Assembly: GCA_903935335.1 (NCBI GenBank)
Contig: CAIZRG010000018.1
Span: 1 to 64,000, forward strand
Direction of reading: 5' to 3'
Length of the DNA stretch: 64,000 bases
Source of the DNA: Oligoflexia bacterium
GTDB lineage: Bacteria; Bdellovibrionota; UBA1018
The notes beneath the pieces were generated by a model. The model saw only the letters and a list, made by a program, of their open reading frames with translations, made no database searches and was not told where the DNA came from. Below are positions 43,716 to 53,945 of this stretch, one piece after another. How positions within the stretch are numbered: the first letter of the stretch is position 1; each line of letters starts with the position of its first letter. Made by a program: the position numbers and the translations under genes.

Positions 43716-45437
43716 CTATTTGGATGAAAGAGGAACCCTAGAAGCAAGAGGTTCATTTTGAAGCAATAAAGGGCTTTGAATTAACCGCTTTGTTTTCTCA
43801 GACAAAGGGACAAATGCATGGGTGTACAATTTTGAATACCAATAGTAGTTCCTAGCAATAGAAGACACATACTCACGAGTCTCTTTCAGTGGCAACAAAT
43901 CTAGAAACAACAACCGATTGCTAATCGGATATCTTTTCAGCCACTGCTTAATTCGATTAGGCCCTGCATTATAAGCAGCAAGAGCTAACTCAACATCTCC
44001 ATCAAAACTGCTGACTAGTTTTTTGAGATACTTGACACCTAATCGAATGTTCACTTGAGGCTTCCAAAGCTGATTTCGAGAAACCCTTTCTAGTTCACGA
44101 GCAGTACTGGGTCGTAACTGCATGAGACCTAACGCTCCAGCAGAACTTCTGGCTCTCTGATTAAAGGCACTTTCCTGCCGAATCACCGAAAGCACGAGGT
44201 AAGGATCCAAAAAACCCATCCATTCACTAATCACTGAGGACTCTCGAAGAGGATACATCACAGCCAAAGCTTCCTTTGAAATCAACTGAGGATTTTCCCT
44301 AAATAACTTGGCCATCAACTCAAATCCGGCCGGTCTTTCCCCTACTCGATTTAAAAGAACCACCCAATAAAGCTGAAAGGGAACTTCCTGACTGAGTTGA
44401 ATCCGAGATAAAGAAGACAGTAAAAGACGAGCCGTTAAACCCATCTCCTTCTCAGCCATTAAAGCTTCAACCGCTCGAGCTAAATCGTTGAGTCCCTCAT
44501 CTTTCTGGGATCGAAACCGAACCTCTGGGTCAAGTCCCTTTAAAACTTGTGGAGAATCTTCTCTTACCCATGTATTAGCCAAAAGATTATGAAGACTCAG
44601 TGGATATTCCTTTAAAAGCCATTTCTGCAGTTGATCTTTTTTGATTAAGTCTTTGAGCTGATCAGCACAGAAAAACTTCCAATAGCCAATTCTCATCCGA
44701 TAACTGGGCTCGAGCAAAGCTTCAGGAGCTGAAGACAAAGTATCTAAAGCTTCCTTGTATTTTTGATCCCAAATTTGTAAAAGCCCAAGACGATAAACAG
44801 ACTGAACTGAATTCACATCCGGTGCACATTTTTGACTTTGCTGATATAAGAGAGTCGCTAATGACTTAAACTCATCATAAGGAAACTCAGCCTCCAGACG
44901 AAGACCCAAAGCCAAAAAAAGAGCTGAAGACTGACATTTCTCATCAGCTAAGGCATAACGAATAACCGATTCAATCTGTTTTAATTTTTTAATTCTTTTA
45001 AGTGCATCACCCAATTCTCGAGCACTTCTAGAAGCTAATTCTGAAATTTCTCCTAATTTAAGTTGACGAATTAATTTCTTAATTCCGATTTTTTTAGCTA
45101 ACCGTGAGTTTTTTTTTGCTTTTATTTTATCTCTCTCTAAATCCAAAATAAAAGCGCAAAAAGGATTAGGAGAGGCTAATAAAGGCTTTGCACATGAAGC
45201 AATCCATCTTTTTATGGATTGACCTTTTCTTTTTTTATTTAAGTAAGAATATTCTTTGGCTTGACGTTGAAGAGTGATTTGGTCTTCTAAAGACTCCAAA
45301 ACCAATCCGGTCCGACTCTGATCTTCAAGAAAATCAGAAAGATGTAAAGTAGAGGAAGACCAAGCTAGATTTATCGATAAAAATCCTGCTAAAAATCCAA
45401 AGACAAGAGAAGTCAAAAAAAAACTCAAGCCATTCAT
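43716..45437 (-). CDS. slt: Soluble lytic murein transglycosylase (Slt70-like)
   Basis: 573 residues from the ATG at 45437 (AAGGTG upstream); the frame opens earlier at 45485. A Sec signal (MNGLSFFLTSLVFGFLAGFL) precedes an alpha-superhelical, TPR-like domain typical of Slt70. The C-terminal lysozyme-like domain follows, with VIRQESAFNQRARSSAGALG (catalytic Glu) and LALAAYNAGPNRI. It cleaves MurNAc-GlcNAc with anhydromuropeptide formation in the periplasm. Confidence 0.9.
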   Translation of the reverse strand: MNGLSFFLTSLVFGFLAGFLSINLAWSSSTLHLSDFLEDQSRTGLVLESLEDQITLQRQAKEYSYLNKKRKGQSIKRWIASCAKPLLASPNPFCAFILDLERDKIKAKKNSRLAKKIGIKKLIRQLKLGEISELASRSARELGDALKRIKKLKQIESVIRYALADEKCQSSALFLALGLRLEAEFPYDEFKSLATLLYQQSQKCAPDVNSVQSVYRLGLLQIWDQKYKEALDTLSSAPEALLEPSYRMRIGYWKFFCADQLKDLIKKDQLQKWLLKEYPLSLHNLLANTWVREDSPQVLKGLDPEVRFRSQKDEGLNDLARAVEALMAEKEMGLTARLLLSSLSRIQLSQEVPFQLYWVVLLNRVGERPAGFELMAKLFRENPQLISKEALAVMYPLRESSVISEWMGFLDPYLVLSVIRQESAFNQRARSSAGALGLMQLRPSTARELERVSRNQLWKPQVNIRLGVKYLKKLVSSFDGDVELALAAYNAGPNRIKQWLKRYPISNRLLFLDLLPLKETREYVSSIARNYYWYSKLYTHAFVPLSEKTKRLIQSPLLLQNEPLASRVPLSSK

Positions 45438-45539
45438 GATCCACACACCTTTTTGAGGTAAACACAGGGTTAAGAGCCCACACACCCTTTTTTTTTATTA
45501 TAGCTTGCTTCATGTAAAAGAACGTCCTAAATAAAAAGA

Positions 45540-45926
45540 GTGAAGCGTTTCAAATGGATGGTTTTTTTAGGATTTGGAATTAGCCTTGGAATCAGTACAG
45601 CATTTATTGCTGTGCGTTACTACAGCTATTTATTTTCAAGACACATCAATGGCGTAGTAATAGCTATTGATCGAGTCACACAACCCAACACTATCATTGG
45701 AGGAGCAGCCCCACTTTCTTCGGCTCAAGTTTTTTCTTTTGCTATTGCTATTAAAGACCAGCAAGGCGAAATTCATACTTCCAGCAGTGAAGACAGACAG
45801 TGGGCGGTCGTCGAAAAAGGTCAGTGCGTAGAAGCGAAATACTTCCCTTATCCACCTTGGCAATTTGATAAGTCAGGGACTTACTCAGGCGCTCGACTTC
45901 TTAGGCTCTATGAGTGCTCTCCTTAA
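45540..45926 (+). CDS. Membrane-anchored hypothetical protein
   Basis: 128 residues, GTG start with a weak AAAAGAG site. One N-terminal hydrophobic helix (WMVFLGFGISLGISTAFIAV), then a small extracytoplasmic domain with Cys in GQCVEAKYFPYPPW and LYECSP that could form a disulfide. No family is recognised. It is divergent from slt, and its stop abuts the convergent addA gene. Confidence 0.55.
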   Translation: MKRFKWMVFLGFGISLGISTAFIAVRYYSYLFSRHINGVVIAIDRVTQPNTIIGGAAPLSSAQVFSFAIAIKDQQGEIHTSSSEDRQWAVVEKGQCVEAKYFPYPPWQFDKSGTYSGARLLRLYECSP

Positions 45927-48854
45927 TCAGATCTGAGCTTCAAGCAATGCCTCAGGACATAAACTACGAAACTCGCAAAATCGGCATCGAGGTCCAGGCT
46001 TAGGTATTCCAGTCGCTCCATTCAGAATCTTTAAGGCTTGATCTAACAGCACTTCCCCTGAAATTCGACCCAAAGGAACCGAAACAACTTGAACCCCTTC
46101 AGTACAAATATGAACCAGTTGAGCAGAAAGATCTTCCTGCTTCAGACCAGGTTCCAAAAGAGTCAGAGCCCATGCATAAAGATCCATTTGCGTTTGGTAA
46201 GCACGTAAAAGCACTCCCATGGACTTAGGTTTTTCAGTCACCTTAAAATCCACAACTGAAAATTGCTTCCGCTCCTTTTCCTGTAAAATCAATCGATCGA
46301 TTGATCCCACGAGTACTTCCCCTCGAATAGGAACTTCGAAAAAAAGCTCAGACCAAACTTCCCTTCCTCTCTCCAAATGAGTTTCAACCATAAGCGGAGA
46401 AGACCGAGCCCAGTCAATCAAAGGTGCCGCCTGAAATCTAGATCCTCCCACCTCTTTCTCAATCTGGTACAAAGACTCCTCGTCTTTTCTTTCTAACGCT
46501 TGATGAACTCGCGATCCTAACTCCGAATCAGCTACCCTGTCTTTAGACTCCGCCTCCTCTTCGTCTACCCCATTCAATCTGTCCAGACATTCTACTGGAC
46601 GAACAAACTTCCATTCATAGGCCCGAGGACAAACAGAAAGAAGGGTCCATTCCGTCACACTATGACGAGCGCGAGTCATTCCCACCGCCCCCTGACAATG
46701 AAGTCCCGATAGTCTAGTCGATGGTCTAGAATGATAAATAGATTCTTTCTCCTCAACCTGCAAAGCAGGGTAGAATAAAGAATTGCTTTGAGGTACCTCC
46801 AAGGAAGGTAAAGAAACAGAATTCACCCAAGACCCCCAATGGTCTTGTTCTCTTGCGTCTTCAGGAACTAAACGCTTCTCAGAATCATCCAACAAAGACC
46901 AGGACGGAGGACAAACCAAGATGAGTCTCTCCTTGGCTCGAGTCAAAGCCACATAAAAAAGTCTTTTACTCTCAGCCAAATTTTTTTTACTTTCTAACTC
47001 CCTCCAGTCAAGCTCATTCAAATTTCCTCGGTCTCGATCTCCATTCTCATCTCGCTGACCTAAGTAAGCTCCCTGAGCGCGATCCCAAAACAGCAAAGGC
47101 ATCTCTGAAGCCCGAGCTTTTGGACCCAAGTCCACTAAGATGACCTGAGAAAATTCAAGGCCTTTAGAACCATGAATTGTTAAAATTGAAAGCTGCCCTC
47201 GATTTCTAGGCGCTGGAACTTCTCTTTCTCTCCGGCTAGTCTTAAGAGCGATTGAAAGCTCCTGAACAACCTCCTGAAAGTCTAGACCCTGAGCAGATAA
47301 CTCCTCGACACGATGCCAAAGAGCTAAAAGTGGAGCTCCCAATTCGTCTGCAATCTGTGGCAATTGAGAACCCTCCAAAAGAGCAAGCAGCAACTCTCCA
47401 GGTCGAACAATTCGACCCTGAAAAGGCTTTAAGACTTCAGCTAATGGATAAGTGGACGAAAAAAAAGGAATTCTCCACGTTGGATCTTGACGCACCCACT
47501 GATCTAAAATAATATCAGGAATTCCAACCCAAGGTGCCCTCAAGAAAATAGCACCCGAGAGTGAATGCCCGGGTTGACTCCACCACCTCAAAAATGCAGT
47601 CAACTCTCTCACCCTAGGGTCTTCCCAAAAAAGTCCTCCGCTTCCAATGGCTATAGGAATCCCTCGAGAAGCTAAAGCCTGAATCCATTTTTCATTACCT
47701 CGAATTTTACGAAGCAGAACGACCATCTCATCTAAAGGAACCCCCCTTTGAACTTCAGATAAAATCCAGTCGGCAAGATCGCCTGGATTTAAAATTTCAA
47801 GACGTACCACAGACTCAAAATCTTTTTTCTCTCGCACTGGAACTAAAGCCTCAAACTCAATTCCAGATGATTTAAAAATAGGTTCACAAACTTGATTGGC
47901 AAACTGAATAATTCCAGGTAAACTTCTAAAATTCCAAGTCAAAGACTGCTTCAAGGGAAGTTTGTCGCAATATTCCTGAAAGACTGACACATCTGCATCT
48001 CGAAACCGATAAATCGATTGTTTTGGGTCTCCTACAACTACCAGATTAGTTCCTTGTGGTCTAGCCATCTTCCACAAAATCTCAGCTTGTAAAGGATTGG
48101 TGTCTTGAAACTCATCAATCAAGATCAGCTCAAATCGACGATGATAAGCCTGCTGAACCGAATGACTTTGTAGCGCTTGATGAGCTCCCCTTTCCAAATC
48201 ATAAAAATCTAAAACCCCTTGTCTACGCTTCAAACGCGCATACCGATCGAGAACAAACTGAGCTGTGCATTCAAGTGCCCTTGAACTCAAATCCTCACTC
48301 ATCTTCAAAAACTTCAGCACTCCAAAAGAACTGAGCTCCCTGACTCTGAGAAGTAAACGAGCCACTCCATCTTGGCTTTCACGATCCAATAAGTGCTCAA
48401 AACTTTCTTGAACCTTTTTTGGAAGCGAGTCTAACCAAAGTGCCTCAATCGCGTTTTCCCAAAGCTGAAAAGCCTGATACTCAGACAAAATCACCTCTTC
48501 CCCATCAAAACCTGCGGCTCGGGGATATTCTCGGATGAGTGATCCACAAAGCCCATGGATTGTCATCACCCAATGCGGATGAAGACCCTGTGATCCTAAT
48601 TGTAAGAGCCCAGTGGAAAGCTTGGCTCGTAAATCACTCGCAGAGCGCTCTGTAAAGGAAACTGCTGCAAAACGAGCTTCAGAGTTTTTCTCCACAAGTT
48701 TTAAGCACTTCGAAACTAAGGTTGTTGTCTTTCCTGAACCCGCTCCTGCCATGACTGAAAGGCCCTGACCCCAAGTTTCTAAAACTCTTTGCTGCTCAGG
48801 AGAAAGCTCAAACTGAGAGCTTTTTGTAGAGTTTACCGTCGTCTGAACCCACAT
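45927..48854 (-). CDS. addA: AddA-like UvrD helicase with C-terminal PD-(D/E)XK nuclease
   Basis: 975 residues from the ATG at 48854; the frame opens to 48881. UvrD/Rep-type motifs: LSPEQQRVLETW, Walker A MAGAGSGKTTTL, SFTERSASDLRAKL, DEFQDTNPLQA (motif II) and TIHGSKGLEF (motif V region), then a C-terminal nuclease (FSVVDFKVTEK). A CPRAYEWKF Cys and CRFCEFRSLC give the four-Cys set of an iron-sulfur nuclease. With AddB it should process double-strand breaks for recombination. The gene overlaps addB. Confidence 0.85.
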   Translation of the reverse strand: MWVQTTVNSTKSSQFELSPEQQRVLETWGQGLSVMAGAGSGKTTTLVSKCLKLVEKNSEARFAAVSFTERSASDLRAKLSTGLLQLGSQGLHPHWVMTIHGLCGSLIREYPRAAGFDGEEVILSEYQAFQLWENAIEALWLDSLPKKVQESFEHLLDRESQDGVARLLLRVRELSSFGVLKFLKMSEDLSSRALECTAQFVLDRYARLKRRQGVLDFYDLERGAHQALQSHSVQQAYHRRFELILIDEFQDTNPLQAEILWKMARPQGTNLVVVGDPKQSIYRFRDADVSVFQEYCDKLPLKQSLTWNFRSLPGIIQFANQVCEPIFKSSGIEFEALVPVREKKDFESVVRLEILNPGDLADWILSEVQRGVPLDEMVVLLRKIRGNEKWIQALASRGIPIAIGSGGLFWEDPRVRELTAFLRWWSQPGHSLSGAIFLRAPWVGIPDIILDQWVRQDPTWRIPFFSSTYPLAEVLKPFQGRIVRPGELLLALLEGSQLPQIADELGAPLLALWHRVEELSAQGLDFQEVVQELSIALKTSRREREVPAPRNRGQLSILTIHGSKGLEFSQVILVDLGPKARASEMPLLFWDRAQGAYLGQRDENGDRDRGNLNELDWRELESKKNLAESKRLFYVALTRAKERLILVCPPSWSLLDDSEKRLVPEDAREQDHWGSWVNSVSLPSLEVPQSNSLFYPALQVEEKESIYHSRPSTRLSGLHCQGAVGMTRARHSVTEWTLLSVCPRAYEWKFVRPVECLDRLNGVDEEEAESKDRVADSELGSRVHQALERKDEESLYQIEKEVGGSRFQAAPLIDWARSSPLMVETHLERGREVWSELFFEVPIRGEVLVGSIDRLILQEKERKQFSVVDFKVTEKPKSMGVLLRAYQTQMDLYAWALTLLEPGLKQEDLSAQLVHICTEGVQVVSVPLGRISGEVLLDQALKILNGATGIPKPGPRCRFCEFRSLCPEALLEAQI

Positions 48855-51547
48855 AAATCTCCAAGGATACACCGGCCACATTCTTTTTCTTTTTTTGAAG
48901 TTCTAGGCCTAGCTTCAAAAAAACCATTCAAAAAGCCTTGAGCATCGCGGATTAAAGTTTTTTCCATCTCTGCCCAAATCTCAGCAGGCTCTCCTGATAT
49001 TAAACTTTTGGAATTAGCTCTGACGTAAGTCAAACACCCTTGACCCTTCCCATTCCATTTTTTAAAAAAAATTCCATTAGATCTTGCTCCTCGCCGGTCC
49101 AATTCAACGAACTGAGCTCCAATAACAGGTAAACCCATCTTTTTTTGTAAGGCCACAGCATAAAACGGCAGCTGAAGCCGATATCCATCTTCAACCATCT
49201 CTCTTCCTTGAGGAACTGTTCCTGAGGTTTTGTAGTCGATCACAAACAATCCTTCGGCATGCTGATCAATTCGATCAGGTTGACCCATGATCGTAAAATC
49301 AGGATAGCGTATTTGAAATAAATCCTGATCCAGACTCATCGGTTTAGTCTGTGCTCTTTGAATATAATCTTTTTCTTTTTGACAAAAAGTTTCTAGTGTC
49401 CAAGTCATTCTGGATTTTAAATAACGCTCCACCCGATCGCTTCGAATCAACCCCTGAGGACGTTTGACACACCAAGCTCGCTCAATGGCATCACTGGGAC
49501 GAATGCCAAAACAACCCTGAGAATGGCTGGATTCCATTAAAATGCGAACTGCTTCATGTAAAAGATTTCCACGAACATCAGGCCAAAGCTCAGTGTCAGG
49601 TTCTCTCAAATCTCTTAATTTCCAGCGATGAAAGCCTAATGCTTGAAATGAACATCGGCTATACCGATCCATCAGAGTAGCCGACAGTTCAGGTGCACAC
49701 TGAGGTAGACCCTGAGCAACCCCACTGATCATTGCAGGAAGCTCTACAACCTGAGGTGGAATCGCTTGAGTCAATCCGTAACTCTTAGAAAATCTCGGAT
49801 GAGATCCCATTTCAAGAGGAGCTGCAGGGAAAGGCTGACCTAAGGCCAACTCCAATTCCTTCAATAAAGGTAAAATAGACTCTTTTTCACTTCCATCGAC
49901 AGAATAAAGATCATCTAAAAAGGTCACTTGAGTTGCAGCCTTGATCCAGTCCAGTAAAATATTCAAACGTTCATTATGAACCTGAACAGAAGATCGAACA
50001 GCAAACTCTGCTGACAAAATTTCTCGCTCCCTTTCACTCCACCAATAAGTCCCAGTTCCAACTCCATTGAACCAGTTCTGGGGTAAACCAAAAATCCAAA
50101 CCCTCTGAAAAGGCTTTAATGGAGCCTGTTGAAGTCGATAAATTCCAACTCCCTCTCTGGGCTTTAACTGTTCAATGGGAGGAGTTGCCTGGCTGATCAA
50201 AGACAAAAGCCTTTCAAACCAAAACAAGAGTGGGGCACGCTTCTCAGACATTCCGACTCGCCCCATGTCAGCTATCAAAGTTTCCCAAATAGTTTTAAAA
50301 AAAACGAGAATCTCAGTCTGAACTTTCTTATCTTTCTTATCCTGCTCCTCAAAGTGACTCAAGCAACGACTCAAGGCTTGCTCATGACTTTGAGCTAATT
50401 CTTGACAGGTTCTTCTTCCTCCAAAAAGGCGATCAAGCTCCACTAAGCTCTTATAAACTTCTGAGAGCAAGCCTCCTGAATAAGAATGCAACCCCTGACG
50501 AATCCCTCGAACCTGAATTTCTTTCACCCAACTAAAAAACTCTTCTTTCATCTGAAAGACCTTAAGCCATGAAATCACCCTTTTCCTCTCAAAGCCTCGA
50601 GCTACGACCTCTAAGGGCAGCAAAGCCCATTTTACGGACTCATCCCACCTGAGCCTGGTTGGATCTCTTAAATCTGCAAGAGGGATCCCTCTTGAATTTA
50701 AGGCTCGATTCAAACTCCTCCTGACTCCGAGAAGATCAGGGATTAAAATAGCGTGATTACTCCAATGGATTGACCCATTGAGCTGCTTAAAACTAGAAAA
50801 AATCTCATCTGCCAAAGCTTCAGCCGCAGAATCCAAAGTGTGCCATCGTTGCCACTGAATTTGAGTTGTAGGACTCCATGAAGCAGAAAGGCTTTGAATC
50901 GAACGTACTGAAACAAACTCTCCTAGTCTTTCCCAAAAATCTCTTTCTAGGCTTTCAGGTTTTTGAACACTCCAGATGAGAATCTCTTGAGGCTTCCTTA
51001 ACTTTGGAGGCCACCCTTTACTCAAGACACTCATCCCTTCATGAATCAGCGTAGGCAGATCATAGCACTGGGCCTCTTTAAGCCAAACCTCATAGGCAAC
51101 CCTAAGCTTCTTAAGATCTTCTCGAAACGGGCTGCTGCCCATCCGCTGAGCTAGAAATTCATTAAAAACAGCTTCCTCTTGCATATGAGCAAAACTCAAA
51201 CGCCCCACTTGCATGGCTTGATCTAAACGATGAAGGAAGTTCCTCTGACGTCGAATTTGCTTGAACTCAGGTAATTTTGAAATAATTCGAGGTTCAGCTA
51301 GCAGAGTCCTTAAAACCTCCTGACGAGAGGAAGGCTTCAAGATGGAATCCCGTGAAACCCCAGTCAGCTTCATGCAAAGCTCTTCCAAAGTCAGTATTGC
51401 TTCACTCAAAAACCCTTGGCCTTGAGAAAGAACAAGAGCTTTCACTTCTTCACGAACAAAACCTGACCCAACTACCCACCACAAATGAGGACGTAAACCA
51501 GAAATACCTTGAGAAAAATCTTTTACCCGATCAGATGATGTTATCAT
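48833..51547 (-). CDS. addB: AddB-like helicase/nuclease subunit with Fe-S PD-(D/E)XK domain
   Basis: 904 residues. The N-terminus is related to UvrD helicases but lacks a Walker A lysine loop, as expected of an inactive AddB motor. The C-terminal nuclease has YSRCSFQALGFHRW, LFVIDYKTSGT (catalytic Asp/Lys), QLPFYAVALQKKMG and KECGRCILGDLC, the iron-sulfur Cys set. It partners AddA to unwind and resect broken DNA ends. It starts 27 bases after purH on the minus strand, and addA overlaps its end. Confidence 0.85.
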   Translation of the reverse strand: MITSSDRVKDFSQGISGLRPHLWWVVGSGFVREEVKALVLSQGQGFLSEAILTLEELCMKLTGVSRDSILKPSSRQEVLRTLLAEPRIISKLPEFKQIRRQRNFLHRLDQAMQVGRLSFAHMQEEAVFNEFLAQRMGSSPFREDLKKLRVAYEVWLKEAQCYDLPTLIHEGMSVLSKGWPPKLRKPQEILIWSVQKPESLERDFWERLGEFVSVRSIQSLSASWSPTTQIQWQRWHTLDSAAEALADEIFSSFKQLNGSIHWSNHAILIPDLLGVRRSLNRALNSRGIPLADLRDPTRLRWDESVKWALLPLEVVARGFERKRVISWLKVFQMKEEFFSWVKEIQVRGIRQGLHSYSGGLLSEVYKSLVELDRLFGGRRTCQELAQSHEQALSRCLSHFEEQDKKDKKVQTEILVFFKTIWETLIADMGRVGMSEKRAPLLFWFERLLSLISQATPPIEQLKPREGVGIYRLQQAPLKPFQRVWIFGLPQNWFNGVGTGTYWWSEREREILSAEFAVRSSVQVHNERLNILLDWIKAATQVTFLDDLYSVDGSEKESILPLLKELELALGQPFPAAPLEMGSHPRFSKSYGLTQAIPPQVVELPAMISGVAQGLPQCAPELSATLMDRYSRCSFQALGFHRWKLRDLREPDTELWPDVRGNLLHEAVRILMESSHSQGCFGIRPSDAIERAWCVKRPQGLIRSDRVERYLKSRMTWTLETFCQKEKDYIQRAQTKPMSLDQDLFQIRYPDFTIMGQPDRIDQHAEGLFVIDYKTSGTVPQGREMVEDGYRLQLPFYAVALQKKMGLPVIGAQFVELDRRGARSNGIFFKKWNGKGQGCLTYVRANSKSLISGEPAEIWAEMEKTLIRDAQGFLNGFFEARPRTSKKEKECGRCILGDLCGFRRR

Positions 51548-51574
51548 TTAATATCATACTTCTTAAAACACTTC

Positions 51575-53191
51575 TTAAATGAAATGTCGAAAGTGCCTCA
51601 TTCCGGTAAACACCATCGACATTTCATTTTCATTGCAAGCTTGAATGCTTTCAGCATCTCTTAAACTCCCCCCTGGCTGCACAATATATTGAATCCCTGC
51701 ACGATGAGCGATATCTACAGTATCTCGAAATGGGCAAAAAGCATCGCTCACTAAAACACACTCACTGAGTCGACCTCCACTCGATTGCAGCACTATTCTT
51801 GCACGAGGCAAAGCAAGCAAACAAAGTGCATCAATCCGATTAGGTTGGCCCTGCCCTGCCCCAACCAACTGAAATACCCTAGATCCTTCATTAACCTCAC
51901 GCACCAGAGCAATCGCATTGGATTTAAGAGACTTGCACACTAAAATTCCAAATTGAGCAACCTGCTCTTTTTCTTTGGGCCATTCAAGTTCAGTCACTGA
52001 CCTGAGCGTTTCCTGAACGGTTCCCTCTTGGACTTGATCAGGAGACTGGTAAAGACACCCTCCTGGAACATCTACCCTAATTTCTTTTGGAAAATCGCCC
52101 CATCGATGAATTCGAAGCCCTTTTAAGTTCTTTCGCTTAGCTAGAAGCAACTCAATCATCGAACTATCCATTCTCAGCTCTGGAGCTGCAATAAATTCGA
52201 TAAAGCACTCTCTCAACCATAGAACAGTCTCTTCTTCCAAAGGCTGAGTAAACACTACACACCCTCCAAAAGCTGAAACAGGATCACCTTCCCAAGCATG
52301 CATTAACGCAATTTTCTGAGCTCCTGGAACTGAAAGTGGAACCCATGAAACCCCACAGGGATTATTGTGCTTCATAATCACAACTCCCGAAAAAGATGGA
52401 AAGACTTGATTCAAATCACTGGCAAGCATATAGGCTGAGCTTAAATCTAAGACATTATTATAGGAAATATTCGTAGAACATACCGGATCACTCCACTCAA
52501 TCGGACTATCTGGATTACAATGAAAATAACTTTTTTGATGAGGATTCTCTCCATATTTTAAGATTTTTTTCTCTTTCGATCCCAACTCTCTAGCTATCAC
52601 TGAATCATAATTTAATATACAATCCCAGGCTTCTGAAGCACAACGTTGAACTGTAGATGGCAAAATTTGTCCCTCTGTTTTTAATTCTTGAATAATATTA
52701 GAATATTGAGAAGGATTCGTCAGAACCAAAACATCTGGAGAATTTTTTGCAGCTGCCCTAACCAAAGTTGGACCTCCAATATCAATTTCTTCAATCAACT
52801 GTTCTTGTGAAATACCTGATGAAATATCTAAATGATGAAAAGCTGATCCAAAGGGATAGAAGTTCACCACAACACAATCAATAGGCTTAATCCCTAGTTC
52901 TCTTAAATCAAGCTCATCCTGAGAATCCCCTCTCCGATACAAAATACCACTACAGACTGGAAACGATAAAGTTTTCATCCGACCTTGAAAAGATGTAGGA
53001 CTCCCTGAAATCTTTTCAATAGGTACGACACTCAATCCCGCATCCAGCAAAGCACTGGCTGTACGCCCTGTAGCAACTAATTCAGCGCCCTGTTCTTGAA
53101 AAATTCGACCCAACTCGGAAAGACCTTCTTTATCAGAAACACTAAATAAAACCCGCCGAATCACTAAAGGAGCACTTGAATCATTTTGCAC
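51575..53191 (-). CDS. purH: Bifunctional AICAR formyltransferase / IMP cyclohydrolase
   Basis: 538 residues from a GTG at 53191, preceded by AAGGAGG 6 bases upstream; the frame opens to 53218. The cyclohydrolase half has RRVLFSVSDKEGLSELGR and ATGRTASALLDAG. The transformylase half has KYGENPHQKSYF and MKHNNPCG. It catalyses the last two steps of IMP synthesis. It overlaps the end of purQ by 11 bases, so it closes a purL-purQ-purH operon. Confidence 0.95.
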   Translation of the reverse strand: MQNDSSAPLVIRRVLFSVSDKEGLSELGRIFQEQGAELVATGRTASALLDAGLSVVPIEKISGSPTSFQGRMKTLSFPVCSGILYRRGDSQDELDLRELGIKPIDCVVVNFYPFGSAFHHLDISSGISQEQLIEEIDIGGPTLVRAAAKNSPDVLVLTNPSQYSNIIQELKTEGQILPSTVQRCASEAWDCILNYDSVIARELGSKEKKILKYGENPHQKSYFHCNPDSPIEWSDPVCSTNISYNNVLDLSSAYMLASDLNQVFPSFSGVVIMKHNNPCGVSWVPLSVPGAQKIALMHAWEGDPVSAFGGCVVFTQPLEEETVLWLRECFIEFIAAPELRMDSSMIELLLAKRKNLKGLRIHRWGDFPKEIRVDVPGGCLYQSPDQVQEGTVQETLRSVTELEWPKEKEQVAQFGILVCKSLKSNAIALVREVNEGSRVFQLVGAGQGQPNRIDALCLLALPRARIVLQSSGGRLSECVLVSDAFCPFRDTVDIAHRAGIQYIVQPGGSLRDAESIQACNENEMSMVFTGMRHFRHFI

Positions 53192-53945
53192 TTGCAGCCT
53201 CCTTATAAGCATTTTCAAAAATAGCTAACCCCTGTCCAGGAGAGCTAGCCCTTGCAGGCTGACTTGTCCAATCTGGATAAGCCGTCCATCGAATAAATGC
53301 TTCAGGATGTGGCATTAATCCGAAAATTCTCCCTGAACTATCAGATAAACCAGCCAGACTCTCTTCACTGCCATTCAAATCTACGTCATACTTTAAGCAA
53401 GTCATCCCTAAATGGTTCATCTTATCTAACATTTCAGTCCTTCGGGTAGAACCTAGAATAATCCTTCCCTCCGCATGACGAACAGGAACTTCGAAGGTTC
53501 CTAACCCCCTTAACCACACACACTTGTTGCCATGAGGAGTAACTTTAACCCATTTATTGATAAAGTGACCCCTCAGATTATGCGTAATTGAAACTTCCCG
53601 ACCAAAAATCCCCATTCGAATCAAAGTTTGAAATCCATTACAGATCCCAAGAACTAACCCTCCTCGAGCCACATACTCTGTCAGATTCCAACCTAAGCGA
53701 TACTGAATCTTAAGCGCCAGAACCTTTCCAGAAGTCAATTCATCACCAAAAGAAAAACCACCAGGAAATGCAATCACTGAATAAGTCAGAGACAATTGGT
53801 TTAAAGTCATTTTTTCAGAAATTAAATCATTTAAATGACGAATCTCACTCTCAAAATGAGCCATTTGAAATGCTTGAGCTGTTTCTGTTTCACAATTGAG
53901 CCCATCTCCTGTTAAAATTAATGCTCGAATTTTAAGACCACTCAT
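53181..53945 (-). CDS. purQ: Phosphoribosylformylglycinamidine synthase, glutaminase subunit
   Basis: 254 residues. Class I glutamine amidotransferase: IAFPGGFSFGDEL, nucleophile Cys in GLVLGICNGFQTL, and the His/Glu pair in FGLMPHPEAFIRW. It supplies ammonia to PurL. ATGA overlap with purL (53942-53945) and an 11-base overlap with purH. The glutaminase is a separate protein here, unlike the single-chain enterobacterial PurL. Confidence 0.93.
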   Translation of the reverse strand: MSGLKIRALILTGDGLNCETETAQAFQMAHFESEIRHLNDLISEKMTLNQLSLTYSVIAFPGGFSFGDELTSGKVLALKIQYRLGWNLTEYVARGGLVLGICNGFQTLIRMGIFGREVSITHNLRGHFINKWVKVTPHGNKCVWLRGLGTFEVPVRHAEGRIILGSTRRTEMLDKMNHLGMTCLKYDVDLNGSEESLAGLSDSSGRIFGLMPHPEAFIRWTAYPDWTSQPARASSPGQGLAIFENAYKEAASAK

